A DNA stretch of 64,000 bases from Brachynemurus nebulosus (GCA_035578155.1 JAPWDM010000001.1:6970670-7034669), one strand, 5' to 3'; shown: positions 1 through 13,014, counted from the stretch's first letter. The notes: generated from the sequence alone by a model not told the origin. Translations and numbers: made by a program.

Positions 1-1526
1 CATGTATTACAATAATATTAATACTGTTACATGTCTTATTTTTCTACACATAAATTATATTTATTTATAGAGAAAAAAATAGACTTTGTAATTCATTTGT
101 CAGTAGTAATCAATTCACCTTAAAATCTATTTATTCTGAATTAAAATATTAGTTTGATGCTACGGTACTTTGCAACCTGTGATAGTGTTAGACTGGTTTA
201 CATGTTCAGGCCTTCATATTTTCAATTTTTACTTGTTGCATAAATAACTATTTATAAATACCTTCCATAATAATGCAACTTTTAATCTGCGGCAGTGAGG
301 TGATGTCACATGGCTGATATAATCCATGCACCGGTTACTAATCTATTCTCTTGTAACTAAAAATAAAATTTAAGGTGAACGACTTTTGTCTCCGCGACAA
401 TTTTGTCGGTCCTGCCTAATCTTTATATTAAATGAGAGAATCGACTGTCTTTCTAACCTCTAGCGCACACAGGCGACATGACACATTTAATGCACAGACT
501 AGATAGGAGCGACAAAAATGTCACGGCAACAAAAGTGTGTGCTGAGTGACATATAATAAATGTTGAGACAAACATATAGTACGTGGGTTCAGCTCCCGCT
601 CTAGCTTTTACGCCGCCCCGGGCAAAAGAAAATGATTCCGCCCCAGTGCAAAAATGGTGACCTTTTTTTTTTTTTTTGCTCGCCAGGTGTAAAATGCCAC
701 CCCTTTTTTACGAAATTGTCCGCCCGGGCAAATCTTTTTTTGCGCCATTGCTTGTAAAATGCCACCCTCTTTTTACTAAAATTTGCAAAAATCCCGCCCC
801 TAAAATTTGCCGCCCCTTGAAGCGGGCTCTGGTGGGCTTTAGATCTTAAGTATGTGTTAGACGGATTACAGGCAAAATAGGTATATTAGCTTGTAAGAGT
901 TATAGTCAGTGATTTTAAGAATAACTATTTTCCAGTACTTACTTAACTAGTAATTTAGTCATGTGTATATTTGGTTATTCTTATTCGATATTTTTTATCC
1001 CTATTTTTACCAAACTTCTTTGGTCTGCAAGTGTTAATGAATGTTCAACAAGAAGCAATAATTTTCCGTTCAACAACTGCCTTTATCTTCTTACAAATTC
1101 GTTTTTAACCAAATAAACGTGGTTTGTTTCTTTCTCAACATTCAAACTATTTTTCTTATTATTTTTGTAGATATGTTTTATAGGTTTCAACCCCATTTTC
1201 CTAAATCGCAAAATTTATTACAAAGCACTTGAACAGTGAGCGAAAGAGATTATTGTTTCTTGTCAAGCATTCATTAACACGAGCACACCAGAGAACTTTA
1301 ACTTTCGCAGAAATAGGTATAAAAAATATCGAACATGAGTAACCAAATGTACCCATGGCTAAATTGCCAATTAAGTTAGTACTGAAAAATAGATGAATCA
1401 ATATCGAAAAGTAAAAACTTACATTTTCATGATGAAAAACAACATAAAAATAAAAAAATATACAACGTATTTACAATTAATAATAATGCAATATAAATTA
1501 CCCTATTTTTTCTTCATTATTTGGCT
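1..1526. other. Gene-free AT-rich stretch
   Basis: No coding region is supportable. Most of it is AT-rich with short homopolymers. About 600-835 contains C/G tracts of the kind seen in decayed DNA transposons (runs of CCGCCCC and GCCACCC on a T-rich background), but I could not pair clean ends or a target duplication for it. The region lies downstream of the 3' end of the minus-strand UGT gene that starts at 10,797. Confidence 0.5.
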
Positions 1527-1534
1527 TGGATACC

Positions 1535-2424
1535 CAGGCCCGGATCTAAGGGGGGGGCGACCGGGGCCCCTGCCCCGGGCGGCAGTTTTAGGGGGCGCCA
1601 AAATCATAACGAGTCGGTCTATATCAAATGGTCCAAAAAAAGTTGGTTGCTCGACCATTTTAGAAAAAGTTAATATTCTCCCAGTTGTTTCTATTGTATT
1701 TGAGGTATTAAGGACAATTCTATAAAAAAAATTAGCTTAAATCGTTTAAGTGTAGTGGCTAGTTTTGTATTCCAATTTGCGCTGATTTTTGTGTTAGCAG
1801 CCTTTTACGCCAGTACACATATTTCATAAATCGTTTATCCTAAAAGGTTGAAATATAAACAATTTAAATGGTACTAAATTTCTCTGTATTTTAAGTTATG
1901 TCTATATTTGGCTTATTTTCATCGATTCCACAAGAAAACTTCATCTAAAGTTGGATATCAAAATTTATCAAAATTCACTTTTTGAATATATTTTTTTTTT
2001 TTTTTTTATATATAAGGAATGTTTTAAACAGCTTAGTAATTTTTATGGAAATGGTTTTATATGGGTGCAATTACCCAAAAAAATTTCAATTGTGAAACTT
2101 GTATCCTTTAATTTTTACAAACTTCAAAAAATTGACTTTTTTTCAAATTTTGAAACTTTTTTAGCCTCTATATCTCTGATGGGGCTGATGATAAAAATCG
2201 GAAATTTACACAACGTGTTTTCGGAGTAGGTTTATTAAAATAAAAAATCAACTTGTATATTGATCCTTTACAAAATCCTCAATTTTTACCATTGCCGCAA
2301 TGAAAAAGATAGGAATTTTGTAAAGAACTTATGAATTTTTTAAAATTTATCTCAATCACTGGTGAGAGGGGGCGCCACTATCAAGTTTCTGCCCCGGTTC
2401 TAAAAAATGGTAGATCCGGGGCTG
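1535..2424. mobile_element. hAT-type non-autonomous element, 890 bp
   Basis: The element begins CAGGCCCGGATCTA and ends TAGATCCGGGGCTG, an imperfect terminal inverted repeat. The 8 bases on its left (TGGATACC, 1527-1534) recur exactly on its right (TGGATACC, 2425-2432). An 8-bp duplication with CAG-like termini is the signature of hAT transposition. The interior is AT-rich with no transposase, so it is a non-autonomous derivative. Short open frames across the G/C-rich end are not genes. Confidence 0.85.
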
Positions 2425-2432
2425 TGGATACC

Positions 2433-2964
2433 ATACATATTTCGAAAAAACGCAAAAACACGTATCCCCTAATTTTTGGTACTCTTTCTATTTATGATTG
2501 CAAAAGTTTGATACATTGAACCATTCAGACTGTACAAGAAAATTTACCCCCATTTTCACCCCTCCAGCCCCTCTTATGAATCAGGCTCTGGTTTAACCTA
2601 TACAGGTGAATTGGTCTGTCAAAGAGTAACATTTCGTCAATTTAAAGTTTTCCTCTGTCTCTTATAGTTTTCGAGATATCTTAAGAAATACAATTTGAAC
2701 CTCCAACTTTAGGGGTTGGCTTTACCCCGTAAACGTGGAAGATGGCCGATAAAAAAAAATACGGGTCCAATAAAAAAAATTTTTTGCCTATTCTACACAT
2801 CAGCGAAGTTTCATCAAAATCCAGAATTTCATTTTGGATGCATCCCCTTGTAAGAAAATAGTACCTACTAATATTTGGTTAGGAACTAGACTTTTAAGTT
2901 TAAAATTAGAATTTTTAAAATAAATCATGCAGTAAACATTGTGTTAAAGGTAAATCTTTATTTT
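2433..2964. other. Gene-free spacer downstream of UGT copy 1
   Basis: AT-rich sequence with no supportable gene. It presumably carries the 3' UTR and polyadenylation region of the minus-strand UGT ending at 2965, but I cannot pick a polyadenylation signal with confidence. Confidence 0.4.
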
Positions 2965-5900
2965 TTAATGTATCTTATCTTTTGTCTTTGACTTATTTCT
3001 AAAAAAATGTTTCATTTTACTCAAAAACTTTTTACACATTAAATATAACACTAATATTATAATAAATAATATTGCTAATATAAATACAATTATGTCTAAC
3101 AAAAGATACTGATACAGTTTTAAACTATTTCGAGCTGTTTTTAAATGTGAGGCACCATTGTGACGTAAAACATATTCCACCCAATAAACAGCTTCGTCAA
3201 TTGGTTTTACGATACGGTCATTAAATAAGGACGATCGTTTTTTCACTTCTTCTTCATATCTGAAACACAATGTTAAAATTATAACAGTTGTTGAAATCCT
3301 AAATTATAACAATATGTTCAAAGAGTATATTTCAGAATGGTCAAGTTATACTTGTATAAAACATTTATTTATAGAGTTAACCAGTGTCACCTAATTCAAT
3401 AATTTATGAAACTGGAACTAGTAATAATAGTTTAACTACTTAGGTCTATCTGACAATTTAGAAGTATGTGGACAGAGCGCGACGGGCGCCCGTCCCATTG
3501 CCCGTGCGGCCTACCGCACGAACAATTCAATACATGTATTTAAATGTACGTATTCAGACCAATACGAACTAGTTTTTGCGGGCAAATTGAGGGGCAATCT
3601 GTCTGCGGGCATCTTACGAACTGTTGAAGGGGGTAGGTAATAAAATACTTAACTAAAAAAAAAAAAAATATTTCAACTGGCCAAACCCTTGAAAAAAATC
3701 TTTTTTTACTTTCTAGCATTAACAAATTGTTAGGTAAAAAATCTATAGATTTCTCAAAAATAGAAATTAAACTAGGTCAACCTCTTTCTGAAAAAAAATC
3801 ACGTGAACAACCCCTTAAAATAAAATATAATAAAAAAAGAAAACCACGTTTTTTGAAAACAGTACCTGAACTAATAGTGCATACTCCATCTCCTTTTTTA
3901 AGTTATTAATGTATATTTCTAATGAAAACGTGTGACAATAAATTTTATGACCTAGTCCACTGGGGTGCGATATTAGGTATAAAATATTCAATAATATTTA
4001 AATTTTAGTTTATTTTCTGACGCATAAGTTTTACTATCAAATTCTGATATATTTTTTCTGTGTAATTTTTAATAATTTCTTTCAATTTTAATATCATTTA
4101 TAATTCTCTTCGATTTTAAATTTTTAAATTTTATATTTTTTATTAATCATTTTTAAATTTTAATATTAATATTTATCTTTTGTATATAATTTTTAATTTC
4201 TTGTACATATTTTACGGCCGAATTTACGGCCGAAAATTGGCAAAAATGCATTAGCCATGTACTTAAAGAAGAAGAAAATATGTGGAATTTAGATGAAAAA
4301 GTGGACAATGTAACAGACCGTTTCATTATTTCGGTAGATGACACTTCTTCAGAAGAAATTTCAGACAGTGAATAAATTTGTATAAAAAAATTGAAATTAC
4401 TGTACATATTTTTGTGATTTTTATAAATTATATAATTTCACCACTTTTGTATATTTTTGTAACTTTTATAAATTATATAATTCCACCACTGTTGTATATT
4501 TTTGTAAATTTTATAAATTATAAAATAAATAAATTCTAAAGTATATAAACGTTCACTAATAAAATCAAAAATATATAAATGAAAATTAATTGCATTTAAT
4601 AGTATTCATATAATTACACAGTAGCATACATAATGCAATTCAAAAATAAATATTTTTTTCCGTAGTACGCACTCGAATATACAAGGTAAAGTTGTCATTT
4701 TCAAAAACATGTACCAAACGAGTGATTCGTTGACCTAGTTTAATTCCTATTTGTTTAATTCCTAAACATAAATGCTTTTACTATAATATAGTGCAATTAA
4801 AATAATACACAATTTTGAATCCATTGAATAGGTCACGTATTCGTAAATGTTTTTATAATTTTGTTTCATCTTTTGGGTATGACATTAGGTAAATACATAT
4901 TTAAATACAGTAAAATCTCGCCATTTTGACCTAATACGGACCACGGCCGGTGCAAATTAAGGAAAATTCCAAATTATAGAAAAATTTAAAAATCACGTGT
5001 AAATCTCACTTTTACGGACATCGTGTACTTAATTTAGATAAATTTCAAAGCGTAAGTGTATATAATAATTTAAATCGATGAATTCAGTAATAAATAAGAA
5101 GTTTAAAAATGAAAAATGTTTAATTTTAATAAAAATTTACTACAAAATGTATACTACACTCTAATTTACTATATAAATTATTATCTTTTTGTCAGTCTGA
5201 TTTATAGAAGTTTCGAATTAGAGAAGTCCGAAATAGCGAGGTTTTACTGTAATACTTAAAATTTTGTTTATTAAATGAGAGGTTACGGTACTGATTTTTG
5301 TAGGTATTTTAAATATTTATAATTTTTTTATAAAAATATACCTCTGTACTATTTCCATACCTCTGTAGATTTTAATAGAATTAAAAAATTGCGTTTAATT
5401 GTAAATAGACACATGTAAAGTATGTTACTTAAAATATACATCATTTTATGGCCCTGTATATCTACAATTTCAAAGCCTTTTATGTTTGACACGTTCGTCC
5501 ACTTTTTGGTTCTATTGAATTTTTATAAAAATAGTTTTTATGAGGTGGCCGCATCGGCGTGAATGCCGAATTTGACCGCATTGTGCGACGTGCCATTTTG
5601 CGGGAAAGTTGCTGGCGTTGCTGGCGTGTTACGATCGTCCGGACCGGTCGGACTGGTCCTTAGCGAAGCCAAACTTAGCCAATATCTGAGATAGTTTTGA
5701 TTAGGTACACGTTTACCGAGAAATACATTTTTATAGTACAATATATTAACAGTTCGAAAAAATTAAGTCTAAAAAAGAAATACTTACTTTGGGTTACTTA
5801 ATATTTCGTTTATTGCCCAACAAAATGCGTCCGAAGTAATATTTTTATAATCAACAGATAAACTATACCCTAATTTTTGAGCTGTTTTCATGTTTAATTT

Positions 5901-8900
5901 TTGATCTGCAAACAGTGGAATTCCAATCATTGGCATTCCGGAAGAAATTGCTTCTATTGTGCTCAATAAACCTCCATGCGTAATAAACAATTTTACGTTT
6001 GGATGTGCTAGAAATAATCAAAAACTGTAATTTTATTTGCGTTAACTTTTCCGCAGAAAGTATATTACCTAAAATATCTCGTTGGGGGAACCATTGCCTA
6101 ATTACTAAATTTTTAGTAAGCGATGATAAACTGTCATCGTCCCATTTCCAGAAAACAGTTTGTTTAAGTTGACTCAAACATTGAACGAGTTCATTCTTAG
6201 TTCTCTCGTCTACATCTTTAGTTCTTATATTAGATCCTAAACTGAAATAAATTACTCCATCTTTTGCTTCGTCTAATAATTTTTGTAAATCTGATGGTAA
6301 TGGTTTTGGAGGATCTATGTGAAAACCAGCGATTTCAATCATATTCGGAACAAATGGTCTTGGACTTAACAACGTTGGATGTGAATTTAATAAAATTAAC
6401 GACACATTATCTAATCGTTCTGCCAGTGGCTTGGTGTTTGGTAAATATTTTTGTCGCAATGCTTCTTGTTTGGGTAAATGTATAAAATTGTAGAGTATTT
6501 CATTATAAACTGCTACAACTGTATTATATAGACGTTCGAAAAATGACATGTGGCTCGTGAATCCTAAAAACGTTTGAGGAATGTAGGAGTACGGAGATGG
6601 ATTGCCAACAAGATCGTTTGTCCATTCCGAGGCACCGAAGGTACTGAATCCTATTACATGTGTATTAAAATGATCGGCAAAAGAAAGGAATACTTCATTT
6701 ATGAATATTGCTGAGATAACAACGTCAAAATTTTCATTTGAGCGAAGTAATTTTTGAATTTTATCATCTTGTAAAGCTGTATCTGCTATATTTGTTCCAA
6801 ATTCGTATATTATGCGTATTATATGAAACGGATTTCCACTAAAATAATCTAGGAAATTACCATTCGCTTTATCGGCGTTGGCTGAAAGATTAGTAAAATA
6901 ATATTTTATTTAATCAATAACAAAAGATTGATTTGTATAGCCCAAGAGGGCAAGAGCCCGCCGTATGAAAAATCTGTGTATAAGATACATGAACGATTTT
7001 TTGTGATAGTACTACTCCAGATAGAACGATAGTACTACCCCAGATCTAAAAATAAGATAAAAATTAAGTCTATAACTTAAGGTAAACTACGATCATTGTC
7101 AATAAATTAAATCGTCAATAAGTTGAGTGACGACTGTACTACAGTAGATATTAAAATGAACGAAATCGCAAAGTAACACTATTTTAACCGCATGATAAAA
7201 ATCTGAAAAATTATCATCCATAGTTTAATTAACATTTTTTAATACTTCTATAAAATTTTATAATTACATTGCAAAATACAAACACACTGAAACACTTTAA
7301 CGTTCATTTACTGTACCACTATTCAACATCTACTTAAAATAATAAATAAAAATTTATATTTTTACTTGTATTTTTCATTTCATAGTAATTCATAACATTT
7401 AATAACAAACTGCAATCCAAAATTTTTTTCATAGTGCTACTTCAATGTTTCAAAACTATCTATTTCAAGTCAAGGAATTACCAATTAACCTTATTTTTTC
7501 AGTGAAAGCAGCCTCAGTGTTGCGAATTACTAAGGCTTGGCAGTCCTCGATATTTTTATCTTACATCTCGAAACCTTCATTTTGATGTAATATATTTGAT
7601 GACATAACAAAACCATAACCGGAAGTGACGTCAGATTTTTATCATGCCATTAAAATAATGTTACTTTGCGATTTCGTTCATTTTAATATATATTGTAGTA
7701 CAGTCGTCACTTAACTTATTGACGATTAAACTTATTGACAATGATCATAGTTTACCTTAAGTTATAGACAAACCATATGTATGTTGACTCGAAAAAAAAT
7801 GAACTGAGAGATGCGCAGAAACGCATTTTAAAATGGGTCAGCCTAAGTCATTTTGAAGGTAAGAACCATAGGCCAGTGAGTTGATTTATTTTACCCACTC
7901 CACCTGCGCAAACAAAGACAGGTCTCTTACTTCAAAATCTTTTAGCTATACGTATTGCCATTGTACCACACAGTAGGTATGACCTTGGGTACATACATAT
8001 GGTCTGTCTATAACTTGAGGTAAACTACGATCATTGTCGATAAGATAACTCGTCAATAAGCTGAGTGACGACTGTACTTGACAAAGTAACAAACATATTT
8101 TAATTGTACGTGCCCAATCGCATATTTAGGGGTAAAACACCCCTCCAAAAATTTGCTGAAAAATCATATTTTGATATTTTTCTCATATTAGCCCTTTTAA
8201 GCAATTTTGATGAAAAGTGGTTAAAAGATTTCGATCAAGGTGGCATTACTATAGAATTTTTTTCATTGGGGTCACTTAATTTCTAAGGGGTTAAACATCC
8301 CTAAGAGTGGGTTTATTAAAATTTTTTTAGGGTCATAGCTCAAATTCTTCAAAATTTTGTAAAAATGCTACAAGTTTTTAGTTAATAAATAATACGTGTT
8401 ACCCACTGCAATGGCGCGGCGTAACTGGGGGGCTATGGAGGAGCTACATATGAGAACAAAATTTTTAACAAAAATTAAATATTTGGGATTTTTCTCACTA
8501 TAAAATTTATAGAATAAGAAAAATAAGGTTAATTGGTAATTCCTTGACTTGAAATAGATAGTTTTGAAACATTGAAGTAGCACTATGAAAAAAATTTTGG
8601 ATTGCAGTTTGTTATTAAATGTTATGAATTACTATGAAATGAAAAATACAAGTAAAAATATAAATTTTTATTTATTATTTTAAGTAGATGTTGAATAGTG
8701 GTACAGTAAATGAACGTTAAAGTGTTTCAGTGTGTTTGTATTTTGCAATGTAATTATAAAATTTTATAGAAGTATTAAAAAATGTTAATTAAACTATGGA
8801 TGATAATTTTCGGAGTAATGATATTCTTCAAAGAAGTATTTTAAGCAGAGCGATAATCCATGACATTAATTACAAGCGGTAATTCTAAATTTTTTCCTGT

Positions 8901-10797
8901 CAAGCTGCTTCAGTCTTTCAAAACTAACTATTTCAAGTCAAGTAATTACCAATTAACCTTATTTTCCCTATTTTTAAATTTTATAGTATGGAAAATCCCA
9001 AATATTTAATTATTGTTAAAAATTTCGTATTCATATATAGCCCTCCGGAGCCCCCCAGTTACGCCACGCCATTACAGTGGCCAGCGGGTAAGACGTATTA
9101 TTTATTAACTAATAACTTGTAGCCTTTTGACAGAATTTTTAAGAATTTGAGCTATGATTTAGCGAAAAAATTCTTAATAGACCCACTCTTAGGGGTATTT
9201 AACCCCTTAAAAATTAAGTGACCCTAATGAAAAAAATTCTCTCGAAAAACCTCGATCGAAAACTTTTAACTACTTTTCATCAAATTTGCTTAAGGACTAG
9301 TATGAGAAAGATACCAAAATATGATTTTTCAGCAAATTTTTGAAGGGGTGCTTTACCCCCTAAATATGCAATTGGGCACGTACAATTAAAATATGTTTGT
9401 CACTTTGTCAAATACTACAACATATATTAAAAAAAAAAATGAACGAAATCGCAGAGTAACACTTCCGTAATATTCCTTATTAGTCACAAAAAATCGTTCA
9501 TGTATCTAATACATAGGTTTTGCATACGGTGGGCTCGTAGGCTATAAAATTATTAGCCACTTATTGTAGTGCAGTGTTTCCCAAACTTTTTAAGTTCTAA
9601 AATTTGTACCGAACACTAGCACCATATTAACCCGCTCCCAATTTTTGCTCAAATACCAGAAAGTTGTAACTTTTCCTACTCTTTTTGACTTTTCCTTAAA
9701 GAATAACTGACGAGCAAAAAAACCTCATTTTACAATATTTGCCGCCATGTTCGAAAAATCTGCCGCCCCTAGGCCATAGTTTACTTAGGCCTATTGCGTA
9801 ATCCGGCCCTGCTGGACACTAATCTTAATACGCTTGGCGACCAAAAATAAATTTCTGTTCAAAAAACTTAACCTTTACTTAAGTAATTAAGTAACTTCCC
9901 AAAAATACCGTATTGACGAGCAAAAAAAAAGGACTGGATACACAAAATAAAAGCATACCTTGCCACTTTTAATAATTTTTTCTCGAATGCCATTTTTTAA
10001 AATTTTTCGACGGGAGATTTAAGGACGGCTTGCGGAACACAGTTTTGGGAAACACTGATGTAATTTTATTAATGCACGTTATTGTAAGTTAAATCTGAAT
10101 GAATCCAATTTTGAGTTTGGGTTCTGTCCATTTTTTTTTCATTTCTTATTGATTATTAAATAAGATTTCCCTTGAAAAATTTGATTTCGTAACTTTCGAG
10201 AGAAACTAAATCAAATTTCAAAGAAAAAAGATGATGGTCTTCAATATGTTTTGACGTGAAAAACTAAAAAAAAATGGATGAGATCCCACGCTCAGAATTT
10301 TCTTTTCTGTTGATCAGTGTAATATTGGTATAGAATAATATACACTATAATTCAGAACATTTCAGACTGATGGTAATTCGAAACTCTCTTGTAGGAATGT
10401 AAATTTCAGAGATTTTAAAAGAAATCAAAATTCAAACCAAAAACTACAAAAATTCAAAACAATTTCGCTACATATTCTGTCTGAAATGTTGTCAATCAGT
10501 TGTTGTTTTATTGTTAAATTATAAATGCGTAAAAATGCACTTACCATGCATATCACTTCTCAAATCGCGTATTTGGATATCACGATAATTGGTAACATTT
10601 TCATTTAAGGGAAACGGGCTGACCATTGTTACTTCATGGCCGGCTTTTGCTAATCCTTTTAACAGAGCTTGACCAAGTATCAAATGACTTTTACTGGGCG
10701 ACGGAAATAATCCTAAAATTTTTGCAGCATTATTCTCTTTCGTAATAATGGAGAATAAACAACAGAAAAATAACAATTTTATAAATTGTAAAGTCAT
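2965..10797 (-). CDS. UDP-glycosyltransferase, copy 1 (four exons)
   Basis: Predicted exons on the minus strand are 10797-10545, 6881-6069, 6007-5788 and 3259-2965. All junctions are GT-AG and phases match, giving 526 aa. UGTs move a sugar from a UDP-sugar to small lipophilic acceptors in the ER lumen, a detoxification role in insects. Seen: an N-terminal hydrophobic signal segment, then FPSPSKSHLILGQ and AGHEVTMVSPFP (holding the conserved His that is the catalytic base in the family). The C-terminal donor-binding signature runs from FSLGSNIR through LFITHGGLLSTIEA to PLFADQKLN. The last exon encodes a membrane segment (LLLDIIVFILAILFIIILVL) and a short basic tail ending KDKIH, which fits a KxKxx ER-retrieval signal. 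ATG 10797 is chosen; the frame is open to a TTG at 10815 only. The paralogue at 32,736-40,451 has the same exon plan and nearly the same exon lengths. No break was seen. The family is certain; the substrate cannot be predicted. Confidence 0.93.
4213..4374 (+). pseudogene. C-terminal remnant of a DDE-type transposase
   Basis: An open frame encodes about 50 residues including AENWQKCISHVLKEEE and ending SSEEISDSE before a TAA. A Trp-x5-His-Val-x2-Glu-Glu-type helix followed by a Ser/Glu/Asp-rich tail is typical of the ends of Tc1/mariner or pogo-group transposases in insects. No upstream DDE catalytic domain is present, so it is a decayed fragment. It lies antisense inside UGT copy 1 intron 3. 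The family call rests on recalled resemblance. Confidence 0.4.
4908..5249. mobile_element. pogo/Tigger-type MITE, 342 bp
   Basis: The left end is CAGTAAAATCTCGCCATTTT and the right end is the inverted copy, ending GCGAGGTTTTACTG. TA dinucleotides flank both ends (4906-4907 and 5250-5251), as expected for Tc1/mariner-pogo insertion at TA. There is no coding content. It lies inside UGT copy 1 intron 3. Confidence 0.8.
5535..5690. other. GC-rich block in an AT-rich intron
   Basis: About 155 bp with base composition strikingly unlike its surroundings, rich in CG dinucleotides and in GGCG/CCGG words. The interior repeats GTTGCTGGCG. I see no terminal repeats, no convincing reading frame and no RNA gene. 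It could be a fragment of a GC-rich transposon or a CpG-containing regulatory piece. Confidence 0.3.
7070..7790. repeat. Inverted-repeat element carrying a reversed piece of the neighbouring repeat
   Basis: About 110 bp at 7070-7180 (CTTAAGGTAAACTACGATCA and onward to the AATGAACGAAATCGCAAAGT word) recurs inverted at 7660-7780. Between the arms, about 7209-7505 is a near-exact inverted copy of 8520-8812. No coding potential. Confidence 0.7.
8007..9480. repeat. Family A repeat as a large head-to-head inverted pair
   Basis: The right-hand part (about 8880-9470) is the reverse complement of the left-hand part (about 8090-8560). Landmarks are ACGTGCCCAATCGCATATTT near 8110 and its complement near 9365, and TAACTGGGGGGCTATGG near 8417 with its complement near 9050. 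The same family recurs at 15596-15690, 30319-31790 and 46076-46578. Open frames inside it are not conserved and I do not call them genes. Confidence 0.7.
9572..10057. mobile_element. hAT-type short element, 486 bp
   Basis: The left end is CAGTGTTTCCCAAACTTTTT; the right end is the inverted copy, ending TTTTGGGAAACACTG. The flanking 8 bases (TTGTAGTG and ATGTAATT) match at 5 of 8 positions, consistent with an old, decayed hAT duplication. The termini are typical of hAT elements. Non-coding, within UGT copy 1 intron 1. Confidence 0.65.
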
Positions 10798-12187
10798 GGT
10801 AGTTTTACTAAACAATTAATTTGCCATAAAGTGTGATATTTATGAGACTAAAATAAATGATAAAACTGATTTGTAATATGTAATACTATCAAAAAATAAA
10901 GATATACGTAAGATGTCATGATCATGACAATGCCTAATCATTGTTGATTTATGATCATTTCACATCCAGTAGCGCAGTTAAGAAAAAAAATTATTTTAAT
11001 TAACTGTTTTTTACTTTAAATTTACGAAAGTTTATGAAAAAATCTGCGTACCATTATAAGGCGATTAATCGAAAATTTATTATTTTATTAATACCCAGTA
11101 GTAATAAAATAAGAATGAAAGAACATTCCTCTAAAAAAAATCCAACAATTTTTTAAAGAAGTCACAAGGGTTTCGTCTGAGGCTACGCTCAATCAGCAGT
11201 CTTATAATCTTACACAACTCTTGTACTGTATAATCTTACACAACTGCTTATTATTACCAAAATCATCCATTCTATGGGAACTATCCATCCGTATTGATCG
11301 AATTTAAGTGATCAAAGCGACTTCCTGACTAATTTCACTAGCCAGAGAAATTTGCTTCGGTAGCAATACATTCAAATTCGAGAAAATTATTATCAAACTG
11401 TGCTAAAAATTTCAGACTTATCTAAAATATCGGAATTATGTTGTAAACTAATATTTTTTGGGAAACAATTATCGTATAGATACTCTAAAACATCAAAACA
11501 CAATTGAAGTTAGTTACGAACTTAATTTCTATTTCGAAAAAATAAGTGTGCGCAGTCTTACCGATCGCGCAATCTTACATCACCCTATCCTATAATCTTG
11601 GTATTGGTTTTGTTGCAGGCATATTTATCCTTTACAGGGAGATTATTCCCAAATATTCGATTTCCTACAGGGGATTATTTGTAGATATCAATAAGGTTAT
11701 AATTATTATTTAATTTAACTAAACATTTGTAACGACATCAGTCGCTACAAATCTACGTCAGTGTTGGAAATATTTAAGGTACCATCATAGTGTGATTTTG
11801 CCGAAAAGTAGTCAATTTTTACAATTTTTTTTCAGATGGATAGGATAGGGGAATGGGGATGAATTTTTTTTTACTAATTTATTAGAAATTGAAATTTATG
11901 TTATGATATAATATTATTAAATATGAAACAAAACAAATAATATGTATGTATGCACGGAAAAAAATTTTAAATGAATCGATTTTAAAAATATTTTCACTGA
12001 TAATTATTAATGTTAGAAAGCTAAGCAATTTTAAATGGATTTAAGGTATTTTATGTGAGATCCATCAAGGTTTTCGGGACCTAAAAAGGTCTAATTACGC
12101 AATCTATTTTTATTTTTTTACGCAATCGATTTTTAAAATTTTTTCACAGTTAGTAAGTTAAAGTATTTGAATTAATTAATTAAATGA

Positions 12188-12760
12188 TGTCCGCAAGAAC
12201 CTTACGGACTGCTATAAGTTATATCAGATCTCTAGAACCCTTTTCTTACTGTTAGAGTACTAGAGTTGTGTGAGTTTGGCCAGGGTTTACTGATCCCATA
12301 ATTGTAAAAATTTGCTACAGAGCAATTGCTACAGAGCTAAACTATTTTAGATAGATATAGATTACATTATGTAAGGTCCGCTAGAGTCCATAGGACCCAA
12401 AAGTGTATCAAAAATAAACTAACTGACCGATTTTAAAATTTTTTTCACTGTTACAGAGCTAAACCACGGGCAAGAACCTTACGGACTGCCATAAGTTATA
12501 TGAGATCCCTAGAACCCTTTTCTTACTGTTAGAGTACTAGAGTTGTGTGAGTTTCGCCAGGGTTTACTGATCCCATAATTGTAAAAAATTGCTACAGAGC
12601 AATTGTTACAGAGTTAAACTATTTTAGATAGATATACATAGATTACATTATGTAAGGTCCGCCAGGGTCCATAGGACCCAAAACTGTCAAAAATAAACTA
12701 ACCGACCGATTTTGAAAATTTTTTCACTGTTAGGGAGCTAAGCTATTTTAGATAGGTTTA
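12188..12760. repeat. Two tandem copies of a ~284-bp unit
   Basis: AAGAACCTTACGGACTGC at about 12,194 recurs at about 12,474 with the following 250 bases nearly unchanged (for example TTGTGTGAGTTT and GTTTACTGATCCCATAATTG in both). This is the best-preserved part of the array in the 11.8-13.6 kb element. Confidence 0.75.
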
Positions 12761-12934
12761 GATTCCGTTATGTAAGGTCCGACAGCGTCAGTGGGACCTA
12801 AAGGTGAGACCTAAATTTTTTTACTATTATCAAAGTAAACTATTTTAAATAGGTACAGGTTGTGTTATCTGAGATCCACAGCTGTCCTGCGGATGCAAAT
12901 TGCAAATGCGGCGTAGAATGCTACACAACGGGTT

Positions 12935-12938
<4 letters not shown>

Positions 12939-13013
<75 letters not shown>
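12939..13013. repeat. (AT)n microsatellite
   Basis: A 75-bp perfect AT dinucleotide run inside the tandem array. Confidence 0.98.

Positions 13014-13014
<1 letters not shown>

Larger units (their letters stand above)
3260..5787 (-). other. UGT copy 1 intron 3, filled with transposon remnants
   Basis: This 2.5-kb intron separates the donor-binding exon from the membrane-anchor exon. It is bounded by GT at 5787-5786 and by the acceptor TTTCAG at 3260-3265 (minus strand). It holds a transposase C-terminal remnant on the opposite strand, a complete pogo-type short element, and GC-rich patches at about 3475-3615 and 5535-5690 that differ from the AT-rich background. Confidence 0.7.
6882..10544 (-). 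other. UGT copy 1 intron 1, nested inverted repeats
   Basis: A 3.7-kb intron with GT donor just after 10545 and acceptor TTTCAG just before 6881. It holds two nested inverted-repeat systems (7070-7790 and 8007-9480) built from one repeat family, plus a hAT-type short element (9572-10057). Exonic sequence was not detected in it. Confidence 0.65.

Noticed and set aside
1393..1725. 110-codon Gly/Pro-rich frame
   Set aside because: Crosses the G/C-rich end of the hAT-type element at 1535; not a gene.
3727..3909. 60-codon lysine-rich frame
   Set aside because: No homology recognised, intronic and AT-rich; likely chance.
8104..8286. Frames in the family A repeat (also near 30,132-30,428)
   Set aside because: Not conserved between copies of the repeat; no recognisable domain.
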